Of a DNA stretch of 64,000 nucleotides, positions 27,066-34,124 are shown in pieces (positions within the stretch are counted from its first letter, which is position 1; each line of letters opens with the position of its first letter). The position numbers and the translations under genes are program-made. The stretch comes from CAYXZQ01 sp963717515 (GTDB lineage: Archaea > Nanobdellota > Nanobdellia > Woesearchaeales > DSVV01): assembly GCA_963717515.1 (NCBI GenBank), contig OY970338.1, forward strand, positions 434,001 to 498,000, read 5' to 3'. The notes under the pieces were generated by a model, which ran no database searches, was not told where the DNA came from, and was given only the letters and a program-made list of their open reading frames with translations.

Positions 27066-27278
27066 ATGGCAAGAAAAGTTGGAACAATACCAAAGGCGCC
27101 TGCAGGAAGGATACTTCTAAAGATGGGCGCAAAGAGGGTCTCTGCTGATGCTGTTGATGCATTTGTCGACGTCATAAATGACGTCGCAGAAGAGATAGGG
27201 GAGCAGGCTGTAAGGATTGCCAAACATTCAGGGAGAAAGACTGTCCAGGAAGGGGACATAAAGCTTGCTGCAAGGTAA
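27066..27278 (+). CDS. Archaeal histone
   Basis: The 70-residue histone-fold protein has the standard core: PKAPAGRILLKMGAKRVSADAVDAF, a central helix, then AKHSGRKTVQEGDIKLAAR. It dimerises and wraps DNA. Residues A-P-A-G-R-(I)-K and T-V-x-x-x-D-I match the HMf-type DNA-binding and dimer regions. TGAGGT precedes the ATG by eight bases. The stop is immediately adjacent to the stop of the convergent gene at 27279. Confidence 0.95.
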   Translation: MARKVGTIPKAPAGRILLKMGAKRVSADAVDAFVDVINDVAEEIGEQAVRIAKHSGRKTVQEGDIKLAAR

Positions 27279-27671
27279 TTACCTTATCTCTCTTATCCAC
27301 ATCAGCCCGATCTTGATCATGGCCTTGTTGAACTTATCAGATATCCTGTAGGATTTCTTGTACAGGTCGTAGTCTATGAGGCCCATACCTTTCATGGGCG
27401 TGAGTATCCTGTCGTAGAACTGCCTCTTATTGTATGATAGCTTGACTTTCTTGCCTGTGTATGGGGGCTCGTCTATTTCGGCGACATAAGTGCCTTCATG
27501 CAGCGCTGTCGCAAAGGTGCTCATCTCTGTCTTTGAGAACACTCCACCGTTCCTCCTGATGTCGTTTATGAGCAGCTTTCCGACAATCTTCTGCTGTTTT
27601 GTCGCGAATATTATCTCGAATATATCTTCAGGCAGGTTGAACTGGTCGAATAATATAACCACACTTACCAC
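27279..27671 (-). CDS. Probable winged-helix DNA-binding protein
   Basis: This protein of about 130 residues is not a named family. Helical residues 12-45 are followed by FYDRILTPMKGMGLIDYDLYKKSYRISDKF, which has the helix-turn-strand-turn-strand look of a winged helix, and a final hydrophobic helix. No ATG gives the full frame; the GTG at 27671 or 27662 is the best start. The GTG at 27671 sits inside a perfect C/G-rich inverted repeat just below a TATA-like TTTTTATACTAG, which suggests the protein controls its own promoter. Confidence 0.6.
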   Translation of the reverse strand: MVSVVILFDQFNLPEDIFEIIFATKQQKIVGKLLINDIRRNGGVFSKTEMSTFATALHEGTYVAEIDEPPYTGKKVKLSYNKRQFYDRILTPMKGMGLIDYDLYKKSYRISDKFNKAMIKIGLMWIREIR

Positions 27672-27689
27672 CCCCAGTATATGGGGGTG
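27669..27689. promoter_or_regulatory. Perfect inverted repeat at the start of the winged-helix gene
   Basis: CACCCCC (27669-27675), seven bases, then GGGGGTG (27683-27689). It lies 5-25 bases downstream of the minus-strand TATA-like site at about 27694-27706, at the expected transcription start. Its G-rich composition stands out from the local A/T-rich sequence. An operator is the simplest reading. Confidence 0.5.
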
Positions 27690-27821
27690 TATAGCTAGTA
27701 TAAAAATGTTATTATTTGTATATTAAGGGTGTAATTGAGGTATTTATGAACCTATAAGGAGTGGACCGATAAAATTAGTAATCTATTTAAAGTCATGGTT
27801 TTTTTTGAATTCAATTTGAAT

Positions 27822-27895
27822 GGGCAGGTAGTTCAGTCCGGTAGAATGGCTGCTTGGCTAGCGGCAGGCCCCGGGTTCAAATCCCGGCCTGTCCA
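27822..27895 (+). tRNA. tRNA-Ala (GGC)
   Basis: This is a 74-base cloverleaf. The acceptor GGGCAGG pairs with CCTGTCC and includes the G3-U70 pair that specifies alanine. The anticodon stem GCTGC/GCGGC holds loop TTGGCTA with anticodon GGC, the T-stem is CCGGG/CCCGG with TTCAAAT, and the discriminator is A. No intron. No CCA is encoded. A TATA-like ATTTAAAG lies about 35 bases upstream. Confidence 0.95.
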
Positions 27896-27982
27896 TTTCA
27901 GTTTTTTATCTGTTCACCTCATCTCTTAAATTAAAACAGAAAACTTTATACATGAAATGCCATCCACCAGTGCCAATAAGGG

Positions 27983-29110
27983 GTGGAAATCATCGTGATC
28001 ACAAAACCAAAACAGATTGTCGGCAATCTTCTAGGAAAGGCAGGCATCGAGATAAACGGCAAAATGCCCTGGGACATCCAGGTTCATGACGATAGGTTCT
28101 ATCTTAGGATCCTGACTGGAGGCTCGCTGGCGCTCGGCGAGTCGTATATGGACGGCTGGTGGGATGCAGAACAGCCTGATGAGTTCATCTGCAGGGTCCT
28201 CAAAGCAGATCTGCACAAGAAGGTGATATCGCCTGCAAAGGTCGCCGGAGTCGTCCTTTCAAGCATAACCAACAGGCAGAGCCTGAGGAAAGCAAGGGGT
28301 TCGGCTGAAAGACATTATAACATCGGTAATGACTTCTACGGGAAGATGCTTGATCCCCAGTGGCAGTACACATGCGGTTACTGGAAGGGAGCAGGCAACC
28401 TCGACCAGGCACAGGAGAACAAGCTTGAGCTGATCTGCAGGAAGCTCAGGCTTGAGCCTGGTGAGAGCGTGCTTGAGCTTGGAAGCGGATGGGGATATCT
28501 TGCAAGGTACATGGCCCAGAAATACGGCTGCAGGGTCACTGCATATAATGTTTCTTCAGAGCAGGTCAAGCATTCAAAGAAGATAAACAAAGGCCTGCCA
28601 GTAAAGATTGTGCATAAGGATTACAGGCTTGCTGAGGGGCAGTTCGACAAGGTGGTGTCCATTGGCCTTGCAGAGCACGTCGGACCCAAGAACTACAGGA
28701 AGATGATGGAGACAGCGCACAGGTGCCTAAAGGAAAACGGACTTTACCTTCTGCATACCATCGGCAGGGATAAGTCCGGGACGAGCATCGACCCCTGGAT
28801 AGACACCTACGTCTTCCCTAACGCAGTCCTGCCGTCAGTCAAGCAGCTGAGCGCTTCTGCTGAAGGGCTCTTCGTGATGGAAGACTGGCATAATTTCGGC
28901 CCTGACTATGACAGGACGCTGATGGCATGGCATGAAAATTTCAGGAAGAGCTGGCCTGAATTCAAAAAAAGGTATGGAGAGAGGTTCGAGAGGATGTGGA
29001 GCTATTACCTCCTCTGCTGTGCTGGTTCGTTTCGGGCAAGGCATAACCAGCTCTGGCAGATCGTGTTCTCCAAAGGAGGGTATCCCGGCGGGTATGAATC
29101 GATACGATGA
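27983..29110 (+). CDS. Cyclopropane-fatty-acyl-phospholipid synthase family methyltransferase
   Basis: This is a 375-residue SAM-dependent enzyme. The N-terminal domain matches bacterial CFA synthase (AGIEINGKMPWDIQVHD, LALGESYMDGWW). The methyltransferase core has VLELGSGWGYLARYMA, the CFA-type ERHYNIGNDFY (lipid/bicarbonate region) and YTCGYW. Starts at GTG 27983 or 27995; AAGGGGTGG precedes both. Such enzymes methylate double bonds of acyl chains. Archaeal lipids have isoprenoid chains, so the substrate here is unclear, and a bacterial origin is likely. The next gene overlaps its stop (ATGA), suggesting a two-step pathway. Confidence 0.9.
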   Translation: MEIIVITKPKQIVGNLLGKAGIEINGKMPWDIQVHDDRFYLRILTGGSLALGESYMDGWWDAEQPDEFICRVLKADLHKKVISPAKVAGVVLSSITNRQSLRKARGSAERHYNIGNDFYGKMLDPQWQYTCGYWKGAGNLDQAQENKLELICRKLRLEPGESVLELGSGWGYLARYMAQKYGCRVTAYNVSSEQVKHSKKINKGLPVKIVHKDYRLAEGQFDKVVSIGLAEHVGPKNYRKMMETAHRCLKENGLYLLHTIGRDKSGTSIDPWIDTYVFPNAVLPSVKQLSASAEGLFVMEDWHNFGPDYDRTLMAWHENFRKSWPEFKKRYGERFERMWSYYLLCCAGSFRARHNQLWQIVFSKGGYPGGYESIR

Positions 29111-30414
29111 GGCCTGCTGAGGAGTACGAGGATAAGAAGAGGAGATTTGTCAGTGAGTTTCTGTCAAAGAAAAAGCATGGTGTAAGGCTTAAGAAATCCA
29201 GTTCTAATCTATTCAGGTACAGGAAAAAGGCAGAAGGGACAGTCAATGCCAGGGATTTCTGCCATGTGCTCAGTGCAGGTGGCGGGAGCATAGAAGCAGA
29301 GGGCATGACGACCTATGAGGATATTGTCGATTATTCCCTGAAGCATGGCGTGATGCCTGCTGTCGTGCCTGAGCTCAAGACCATTACTGCCGGAGGGGCA
29401 GTGTCTGGCGTGGGAATAGAGTCGTCGTCATTTAAATACGGGCTCGTGCACGAGTCTGTGCAGGAGATGGATGTGATGCTTAGTGATGGCAGGACAGTGG
29501 TCTGTTCTCCTGATAATGAATTCAGGGATCTTTTCTTCGGATTCCCGAATTCCTATGGCACGCTCGGGTATATTTTGAAGCTGAAGCTTGGTGCTGTTCC
29601 TGTGAAGGATTTTGTCATGCTTGACCATGCGAGGTTCGGGAATTTCAGAGATTATTTCAGACGGATTGATGAGGCCTGTGCTGGAAAGGATATCGACTTT
29701 GTCGACGGGACGATTTTTGACAAGGATGAGATGTATGTAAGCACTGGCCGGTTTGTCGACAAGGCTCCGTTTGTCAGCGATTACAAGTTCATGAACATCT
29801 ACTATAAGTCTATCAAAGAGAAGAAGACTGATTACCTGACTATCGAGGATTATATCTGGAGATGGGATCCTGACTGGTTCTGGTGCTCTTCGCACTTCGG
29901 CGCGCAGAACCCTGCTGTAAGATTTATTGCAGGCAAATGGCTGTTGAAGTCCAGCTCCTACTGGAAGCTCAGGGATCTCCATGCCCGTTATAATCCATTC
30001 AAGGGCAAGAGGGCAGAGTCAATTGTCCAGGATGTCGAGATACCTGTGGAGAATGCAGCTGATTTCATGGAGTTTTTCACATCTGAGATAGGGATAACGC
30101 CTGTGTGGGTCTGTCCCATCAGGCCGCAGAGGAATGCCTTTGACCTGTATGAGATGGACAATTCCAAGCTTTATATCAATTTCGGGTTCTGGGATGTTGT
30201 CAGCAGTCCGCATCCGGATGGATTTTATAATAAGAAGATAGAGAAGAAGGTCAGGCAGCTCGGCGGGAAGAAGTCATTGTATTCGACATCGTTCTATTCA
30301 GAAAAGGAATTCCGGGAACTGTACAACGGGAAACGGTATGACCAGCTGAAGAGGAAGTACGACCCGGGGAAAGTGTTCAAGAACCTGTATGAGAAATGCG
30401 TGAAGAGGAGATGA
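29107..30414 (+). CDS. FAD-binding (PCMH-type) oxidoreductase paired with CFA-type methyltransferase
   Basis: The 435-residue protein has an N-terminal FAD-binding PCMH fold: RDFCHVLSAGGGSIEAEGMTTYEDIVDY and LKTITAGGAVSGVGIESSSFKYG, where the dinucleotide-binding loop and the substrate-side Gly-rich turn are seen. C-terminal sequence resembles DHCR24/D-lactate-dehydrogenase-like oxidoreductases. Family members reduce double bonds. In actinobacteria a CFA-like methyltransferase and an FAD oxidoreductase (tmsB/tmsA or bfaB/bfaA) together make 10-methyl branched fatty acids. Here the two genes overlap by four bases, the same pairing, in an archaeon. That function is inference by synteny. Confidence 0.85.
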   Translation: MRPAEEYEDKKRRFVSEFLSKKKHGVRLKKSSSNLFRYRKKAEGTVNARDFCHVLSAGGGSIEAEGMTTYEDIVDYSLKHGVMPAVVPELKTITAGGAVSGVGIESSSFKYGLVHESVQEMDVMLSDGRTVVCSPDNEFRDLFFGFPNSYGTLGYILKLKLGAVPVKDFVMLDHARFGNFRDYFRRIDEACAGKDIDFVDGTIFDKDEMYVSTGRFVDKAPFVSDYKFMNIYYKSIKEKKTDYLTIEDYIWRWDPDWFWCSSHFGAQNPAVRFIAGKWLLKSSSYWKLRDLHARYNPFKGKRAESIVQDVEIPVENAADFMEFFTSEIGITPVWVCPIRPQRNAFDLYEMDNSKLYINFGFWDVVSSPHPDGFYNKKIEKKVRQLGGKKSLYSTSFYSEKEFRELYNGKRYDQLKRKYDPGKVFKNLYEKCVKRR

Positions 30415-30472
30415 CTTGAGTCATTTCCTGCGGAAAATTATTTAAATATCATTATGCAGTCAATATTTTAAC

Positions 30473-30637
30473 ATGAGCGGTCATGGCAAGAAAAAAAGCA
30501 CCGGACTTCTGATAATCATCCTGCTGATTGTAATTTACGTGGCTTACGGCATGTTCAGATATGGGACAGGCATGGAGATGTATACTTGGGGCTTTCCTGT
30601 GGTCAAGAACCTGATTGCAGGCTGGACATCCCCTTGA
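30473..30637 (+). CDS. Small single-helix membrane protein
   Basis: This is a 54-residue ORF. It has a basic N-terminus (MSGHGKKKSTG), one hydrophobic helix (LLIIILLIVIYVAYGM) and a short aromatic tail ending IAGWTSP. A TATA-like TTATTTAAATATC lies about 25-35 bases upstream, at 30437-30450, right spacing for a leaderless message. No family is recognised. Short length keeps confidence moderate. Confidence 0.5.
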   Translation: MSGHGKKKSTGLLIIILLIVIYVAYGMFRYGTGMEMYTWGFPVVKNLIAGWTSP

Positions 30638-30712
30638 TGACAGGCAAATTCTTCGATTGAATCCTAAAGTTTTGGTAGTGAAATGTTTACACGAAAGAGT
30701 GGTTATTTATGT

Positions 30713-30748
30713 TACTTTAAAGTAGTAAATAATCGAAAGACTTATAAA
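30713..30748 (+). promoter_or_regulatory. Promoter with 12-bp palindrome upstream of TATA
   Basis: TACTTTAAAGTA (30713-30724), a perfect palindrome, is followed 17 bases later by CTTATAAA (30741-30748), with CGAAAGA as BRE-like sequence just before the TATA box. A near copy of the whole arrangement occurs at 38123-38158. The ATG at 30771 lies about 23 bases downstream of the TATA box. Confidence 0.55.
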
Positions 30749-30770
30749 CAATGGATTGGTATCTGATAGT

Positions 30771-31379
30771 ATGCAATTAAGTGATAGATTCGAGAGGGCG
30801 GTAGATGATGAGCGATATCGCCAGGATTTCATGGATGCGATAGCTGATAAAGGACTTCCGAGATATGTGAGGAATCTGGTCTACATGTACAATCAGATAT
30901 TCCTGGGAGGGAACGAGACAATGATGAGGACAAGTCCAAGCCTTCCTGCAAGATTATACATAAGAGGATCAAGATCAGATATAGAGGTGTATCCTGCATC
31001 CTTCAATCTTGACTCTTCCCACATTCATCAGAACCTGGATGATTTCCTCTCGACTCTCGAGGATCATGAATATTTCCATGCAAGGGAATACAGCGAGAGC
31101 CCGGGCATCATCGCCCTGCCTGCCTACAATAGGATTAAAGTGCTCTGGCATGGATTATTCTGCTCAGATTTCGATGACTATGTGAATTCCATGAAGGCAC
31201 AAAACAATGATGCTGAACAGAGAGCGCTGGAGAACCAGTTCGCCAATTTCCCTAAAAGGGACTGCTCAGTAAAATACATAGTATACAACGCCTTGAGGTG
31301 GGCAGACCTTCACCCGGACGGAAGAGAGATTGTGGTTGAGCTTCTGGGGACAGAGGCGAAAACTCTAATCCTGCAATAG
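30771..31379 (+). CDS. Hypothetical protein with HExxH motif
   Basis: This 202-residue protein has no recognised family. It contains LEDHEYFHAREY, an HExxH motif (His99, Glu100, His103) in a helix-like context, as in zinc metallopeptidases. A third metal ligand cannot be assigned; Glu residues near 150-158 (DAEQRALENQ) are candidates. No signal peptide or membrane helix. The ATG at 30771 is chosen over TTG 30756 because it fits the leaderless promoter. Its promoter carries the ACTTTAAAGT palindrome shared with the microprotein pair at 38209. Confidence 0.6.
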   Translation: MQLSDRFERAVDDERYRQDFMDAIADKGLPRYVRNLVYMYNQIFLGGNETMMRTSPSLPARLYIRGSRSDIEVYPASFNLDSSHIHQNLDDFLSTLEDHEYFHAREYSESPGIIALPAYNRIKVLWHGLFCSDFDDYVNSMKAQNNDAEQRALENQFANFPKRDCSVKYIVYNALRWADLHPDGREIVVELLGTEAKTLILQ

Positions 31380-31556
31380 CTAAGATTATCTATTAGGAAT
31401 AGAACTCCAACGATTGAAGACAGAAAATTTGTAATTTCATTTGTAATATCAATAATTATTTTTAAAAAATTATTGACTCAGGTTCATTGCCATCCCCTGC
31501 TCCGCAACCTTTATTAACTATTCCCAATCTCACTTCTCCTATCAGGAGGGGAAACC

Positions 31557-31919
31557 ATGTGCACAATCAAGAAATTCGATCTGGAGCTCAAAAGAATGTT
31601 CGTGAGCAATCATTGTGTTGCGACCCTGAAGGATTCGGGGCTCGTCGACATGTGCCTGTTCTCAGGAGAGGGAAAACCCACGCTTCTCGGCGGGTTCGTG
31701 CTCTCGCCCAAAGAGGCATACGAGCTTGGAAACAGGCTGATAGGCACGAGCGCGTTCACAGAGGAGAATAAGGAGAAGGCAATAAACCACAATGTAATAA
31801 GCGCCTACCAGCTGCTAAAGGACATCAACCCTGAGCAGGCTGAAAAACTGAAGCAGCTCTTCGACATTGAGATAATCGAGCAGGAGATGCCCAAGGAAGA
31901 CCACGGATACATAGGATGA
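31557..31919 (+). CDS. Hypothetical cytoplasmic protein
   Basis: The 120-residue protein is strongly supported by AGGAGG nine bases before the ATG and by overlap with the next gene (ATGA at 31916). It has no hydrophobic helix. The C-terminal half is helical and acidic (about 68-113). Two cysteines in CVATLKDSGLVDMCLF are near the middle. No family is recognised. A TATA-like CCTTTATTAACT lies near 31508-31520. It forms an operon with the RdgB/HAM1 NTPase, so a nucleotide-related accessory role is possible. Confidence 0.65.
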   Translation: MCTIKKFDLELKRMFVSNHCVATLKDSGLVDMCLFSGEGKPTLLGGFVLSPKEAYELGNRLIGTSAFTEENKEKAINHNVISAYQLLKDINPEQAEKLKQLFDIEIIEQEMPKEDHGYIG

Positions 31920-32464
31920 AGAGGATACTGTTCATAACAGGCAACCTGAACAAATTGCAGGAAGCAAGAGAGATCCTGAAAGAATATGAGATAGACAGCT
32001 ACAACATAAAGCTGCCTGAACTACAGGGAAGCATAAAAGATATCATAACCCACAAGGCCAAATACGCCTCAAGAAAACTGAACAAGACAATAATCGTCGA
32101 GGATACATCCCTCTGCTTCACAGCAATCAACGACCTGCCAGGCCCATACATCAAGGATTTCATAACAAAACTGGGAAACAAGAAACTTCCCCTTCTCCTG
32201 AAAGCCTTCAAAGACAAGAGGGCAAAGGCCATCTGCTCGATAGGATACTGCGAGCCGAAAAAAGAGCCGAAGATCTTCCAGGGAACAACATACGGAACAA
32301 TAGTCAATCCCAAAGGCCGCTCAAAATTCGGCTGGGACCCTATTTTCAAGCCGAACCGCAAAAAACAGACCTTTGCAGAGATGACGAAAAACGAGAAAAA
32401 TGCCATCTCCCACAGGAGAAAAGCACTGGAAAAACTCAATACCTACCTTCTAAAAAAACAGTAA
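31916..32464 (+). CDS. Non-canonical purine NTP pyrophosphatase (RdgB/HAM1)
   Basis: This 182-residue enzyme hydrolyses XTP, dITP and ITP to monophosphates and so protects nucleic acids from deaminated bases. Conserved family features are the N-terminal FITGNLNKLQEAREIL, VEDTSLCF, GPYIKDF and FGWDPIFKP with the terminal SHRRKALEKL. It overlaps the upstream gene by four bases. The gene is lysine-rich and AAA-rich compared with neighbours. Confidence 0.93.
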   Translation: MKRILFITGNLNKLQEAREILKEYEIDSYNIKLPELQGSIKDIITHKAKYASRKLNKTIIVEDTSLCFTAINDLPGPYIKDFITKLGNKKLPLLLKAFKDKRAKAICSIGYCEPKKEPKIFQGTTYGTIVNPKGRSKFGWDPIFKPNRKKQTFAEMTKNEKNAISHRRKALEKLNTYLLKKQ

Positions 32465-32500
32465 AAACAACCACCCAAAAATATAGATTACACTTTCATA

Positions 32501-32606
32501 ATATTTATATACCAGTAATTTCAGAATATGGTAATGTTGGGGGAGTGGTAATACAGGCGTTATCTGTATCTATTTACTCCGTTGAAAAAATTTGGCGGTG
32601 ATAAAC
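32501..32606 (+). promoter_or_regulatory. TATA box and structured leader of the TFE gene
   Basis: ATATTTATAT (32501-32510) predicts a start near 32530, leaving a leader of about 75 bases. The leader holds a long imperfect hairpin: GGAGT (32542-32546) with ACTCC (32576-32580), and ATACAG (32551-32556) with CTGTAT (32564-32569) around a seven-base loop. GGCGGTGAT, the ribosome site, follows at about 32595-32602, outside the stem. Most genes in this window are leaderless, so a folded leader stands out. Confidence 0.45.
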
Positions 32607-33110
32607 ATGAGGCTGACAAATCAATTGATACAAAATACCATCATCGAATCAGTCGGTGAGGATGCAATGCCTATAGTGGACTTCCTGAAGAGCAGGAAGA
32701 ACATATCTGAGTTCATAATAGCAGAGAAGACAGAGACAGAGATCCACAGGGTTAGAAACATACTGTACAGGATGCAGAAGCTCCACCTTGCGACCTACAA
32801 GAGGAAGAAGGACTCGAAGAAGGGCTACTACATAAGCTACTGGACCTTCAACCCGAAGAGAGTTAAGGACATCGTGGTAGACATAAAGAGGAGCAAGCTC
32901 GACAAATTGAGGGAAAGGCTGGAAAAAGAAGAGGCTAACAAGAACTGCTTCTTCCTCTGCCAGAATGCCTGCGTGAGGCTTGACTTCGAGCAGAGCACTG
33001 AGCTCGGCTTCAGGTGCCCGGAATGCGGCTCTCTTCTGATGCAGCAGGACAACACTAGGACCATCGACTACCTGAAGGAAAGGATCAAGGAAATGGAAGC
33101 TGCTGCTTAG
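32607..33110 (+). CDS. tfe: Transcription factor E, alpha subunit (TFE)
   Basis: This 167-residue protein is the archaeal homolog of TFIIE-alpha, which helps open promoter DNA. The N-terminal winged helix includes DFLKSRKNISEFIIAEKTETEIHRVRNILYRMQKLHLATY. A C-terminal zinc ribbon carries Cys pairs in CFFLCQNAC and CPECGSLL. Start ATG 32607 follows GGCGGTGAT by five bases; a TTG at 32592 is less likely. It is preceded by a structured leader. Confidence 0.95.
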   Translation: MRLTNQLIQNTIIESVGEDAMPIVDFLKSRKNISEFIIAEKTETEIHRVRNILYRMQKLHLATYKRKKDSKKGYYISYWTFNPKRVKDIVVDIKRSKLDKLRERLEKEEANKNCFFLCQNACVRLDFEQSTELGFRCPECGSLLMQQDNTRTIDYLKERIKEMEAAA

Positions 33111-33166
33111 GTATTTTTTCTTTTTTTAGCAATATTTTTATATTACCTCATAACCCGGATAACAAA

Positions 33167-33385
33167 ATGGCCAAGGCAGAAGAAAAGATAGTGTATACCA
33201 AATACGAGAAGGCAAGGATAATAGGTGCACGGGCGCTTCAGATCTCGATGGGCGCGCCTTTCATGCTCAAGCTCAATGACAAGAAGCTTGCCGAGATTTC
33301 TTACAACCCCATAGAGATAGCAAAGCTCGAATACGACCTGGACCTCATACCCATAACTGTCAGAAGGCCTATCCGACATAGCTGA
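33167..33385 (+). CDS. rpoK: DNA-directed RNA polymerase subunit K
   Basis: The 72-residue homolog of Rpb6/omega stabilises RNA polymerase assembly. Signature: YTKYEKARIIGARALQISMGAPFM, then the C-terminal EYDLDLIPITVRRPIR. A TATA-like TTTTTATATTA lies about 28 bases before the ATG. The last 17 bases overlap the convergent PAC2 gene. Confidence 0.96.
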   Translation: MAKAEEKIVYTKYEKARIIGARALQISMGAPFMLKLNDKKLAEISYNPIEIAKLEYDLDLIPITVRRPIRHS

Positions 33386-34073
33386 GCTGTTTCTTCTTGA
33401 GCTGATCCTGTGTGCTCATGCTCTGCTTGAGTATGCTGTTCAATTTCTCCTCGAACTTCTTGGCCTGCTCGACAAGAGGCTGCGGGTCTATGTCCAGGTG
33501 AAGGTATTTGTCCAGGGTTTCTATCGCCTTAGCTGCTGCATTCGAATCAGGAAGCTCTGAGCTTGTCTCTGCGAAGAATGCTGTTATCGGAATGTCTGAT
33601 TTCATCAATAGAGCAGATGTCACGCCTATCAGGATCCCTTCCTTCAGCTCCTCGATGCCGAGCGAGCTCAGCTGCTCTTTCTTTGAATCGTCGCTTGTGA
33701 CATAGAACACTTTTGGGTCCTCGGTCTGGCTTGAGCCCACTCCCTCAAGCGAGAGTATCTCCTTTGCCTCGAGGTCTTTTGCTAGCTTTATGACAAAGTC
33801 AGATATGTCCCATTCCATGCCCTGGCCTCCGCTGATAGCATGTATTATGACAAGGTTGTGCTTCTCATTGTAATAGATGTTGATTGGCTTTATTATCTTG
33901 CCCTCATGCACAGCCAGGGTCGCAGGCAGCTTCTCGAACCAGTATTCTCCGATGAACTCGCACTTGCAGTGCTCGATAAGAAATTCAGTCGCGATTGAGC
34001 CCACAAGCCCAAAGCCCGGGAAACCTTCGATAATGACAGGATGTTTCGGCCTCTTTTTCAGTTGGATATCCAT
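33369..34073 (-). CDS. PAC2 family protein (proteasome-assembly chaperone 2-like), first copy
   Basis: The 234-residue protein has the PAC2 opening RPKHPVIIEGFPGFGLVGSIATEFLI and the later EILSLEGVGSSQ. Archaeal PAC2 proteins are related to proteasome assembly chaperones, though their own function is not settled. The C-terminal 40 residues form a charged coiled coil. A second copy at 37308 shares about the same layout; the two may heterodimerise. It is the gene before LonB in the same direction, 51 bases from its end. Confidence 0.9.
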   Translation of the reverse strand: MDIQLKKRPKHPVIIEGFPGFGLVGSIATEFLIEHCKCEFIGEYWFEKLPATLAVHEGKIIKPINIYYNEKHNLVIIHAISGGQGMEWDISDFVIKLAKDLEAKEILSLEGVGSSQTEDPKVFYVTSDDSKKEQLSSLGIEELKEGILIGVTSALLMKSDIPITAFFAETSSELPDSNAAAKAIETLDKYLHLDIDPQPLVEQAKKFEEKLNSILKQSMSTQDQLKKKQLSYVG

Positions 34074-34124
34074 TTTGAGATTATAATATGCCCCTCCTTT
34101 TTATATGTTTTGCAAAATGCGAAC

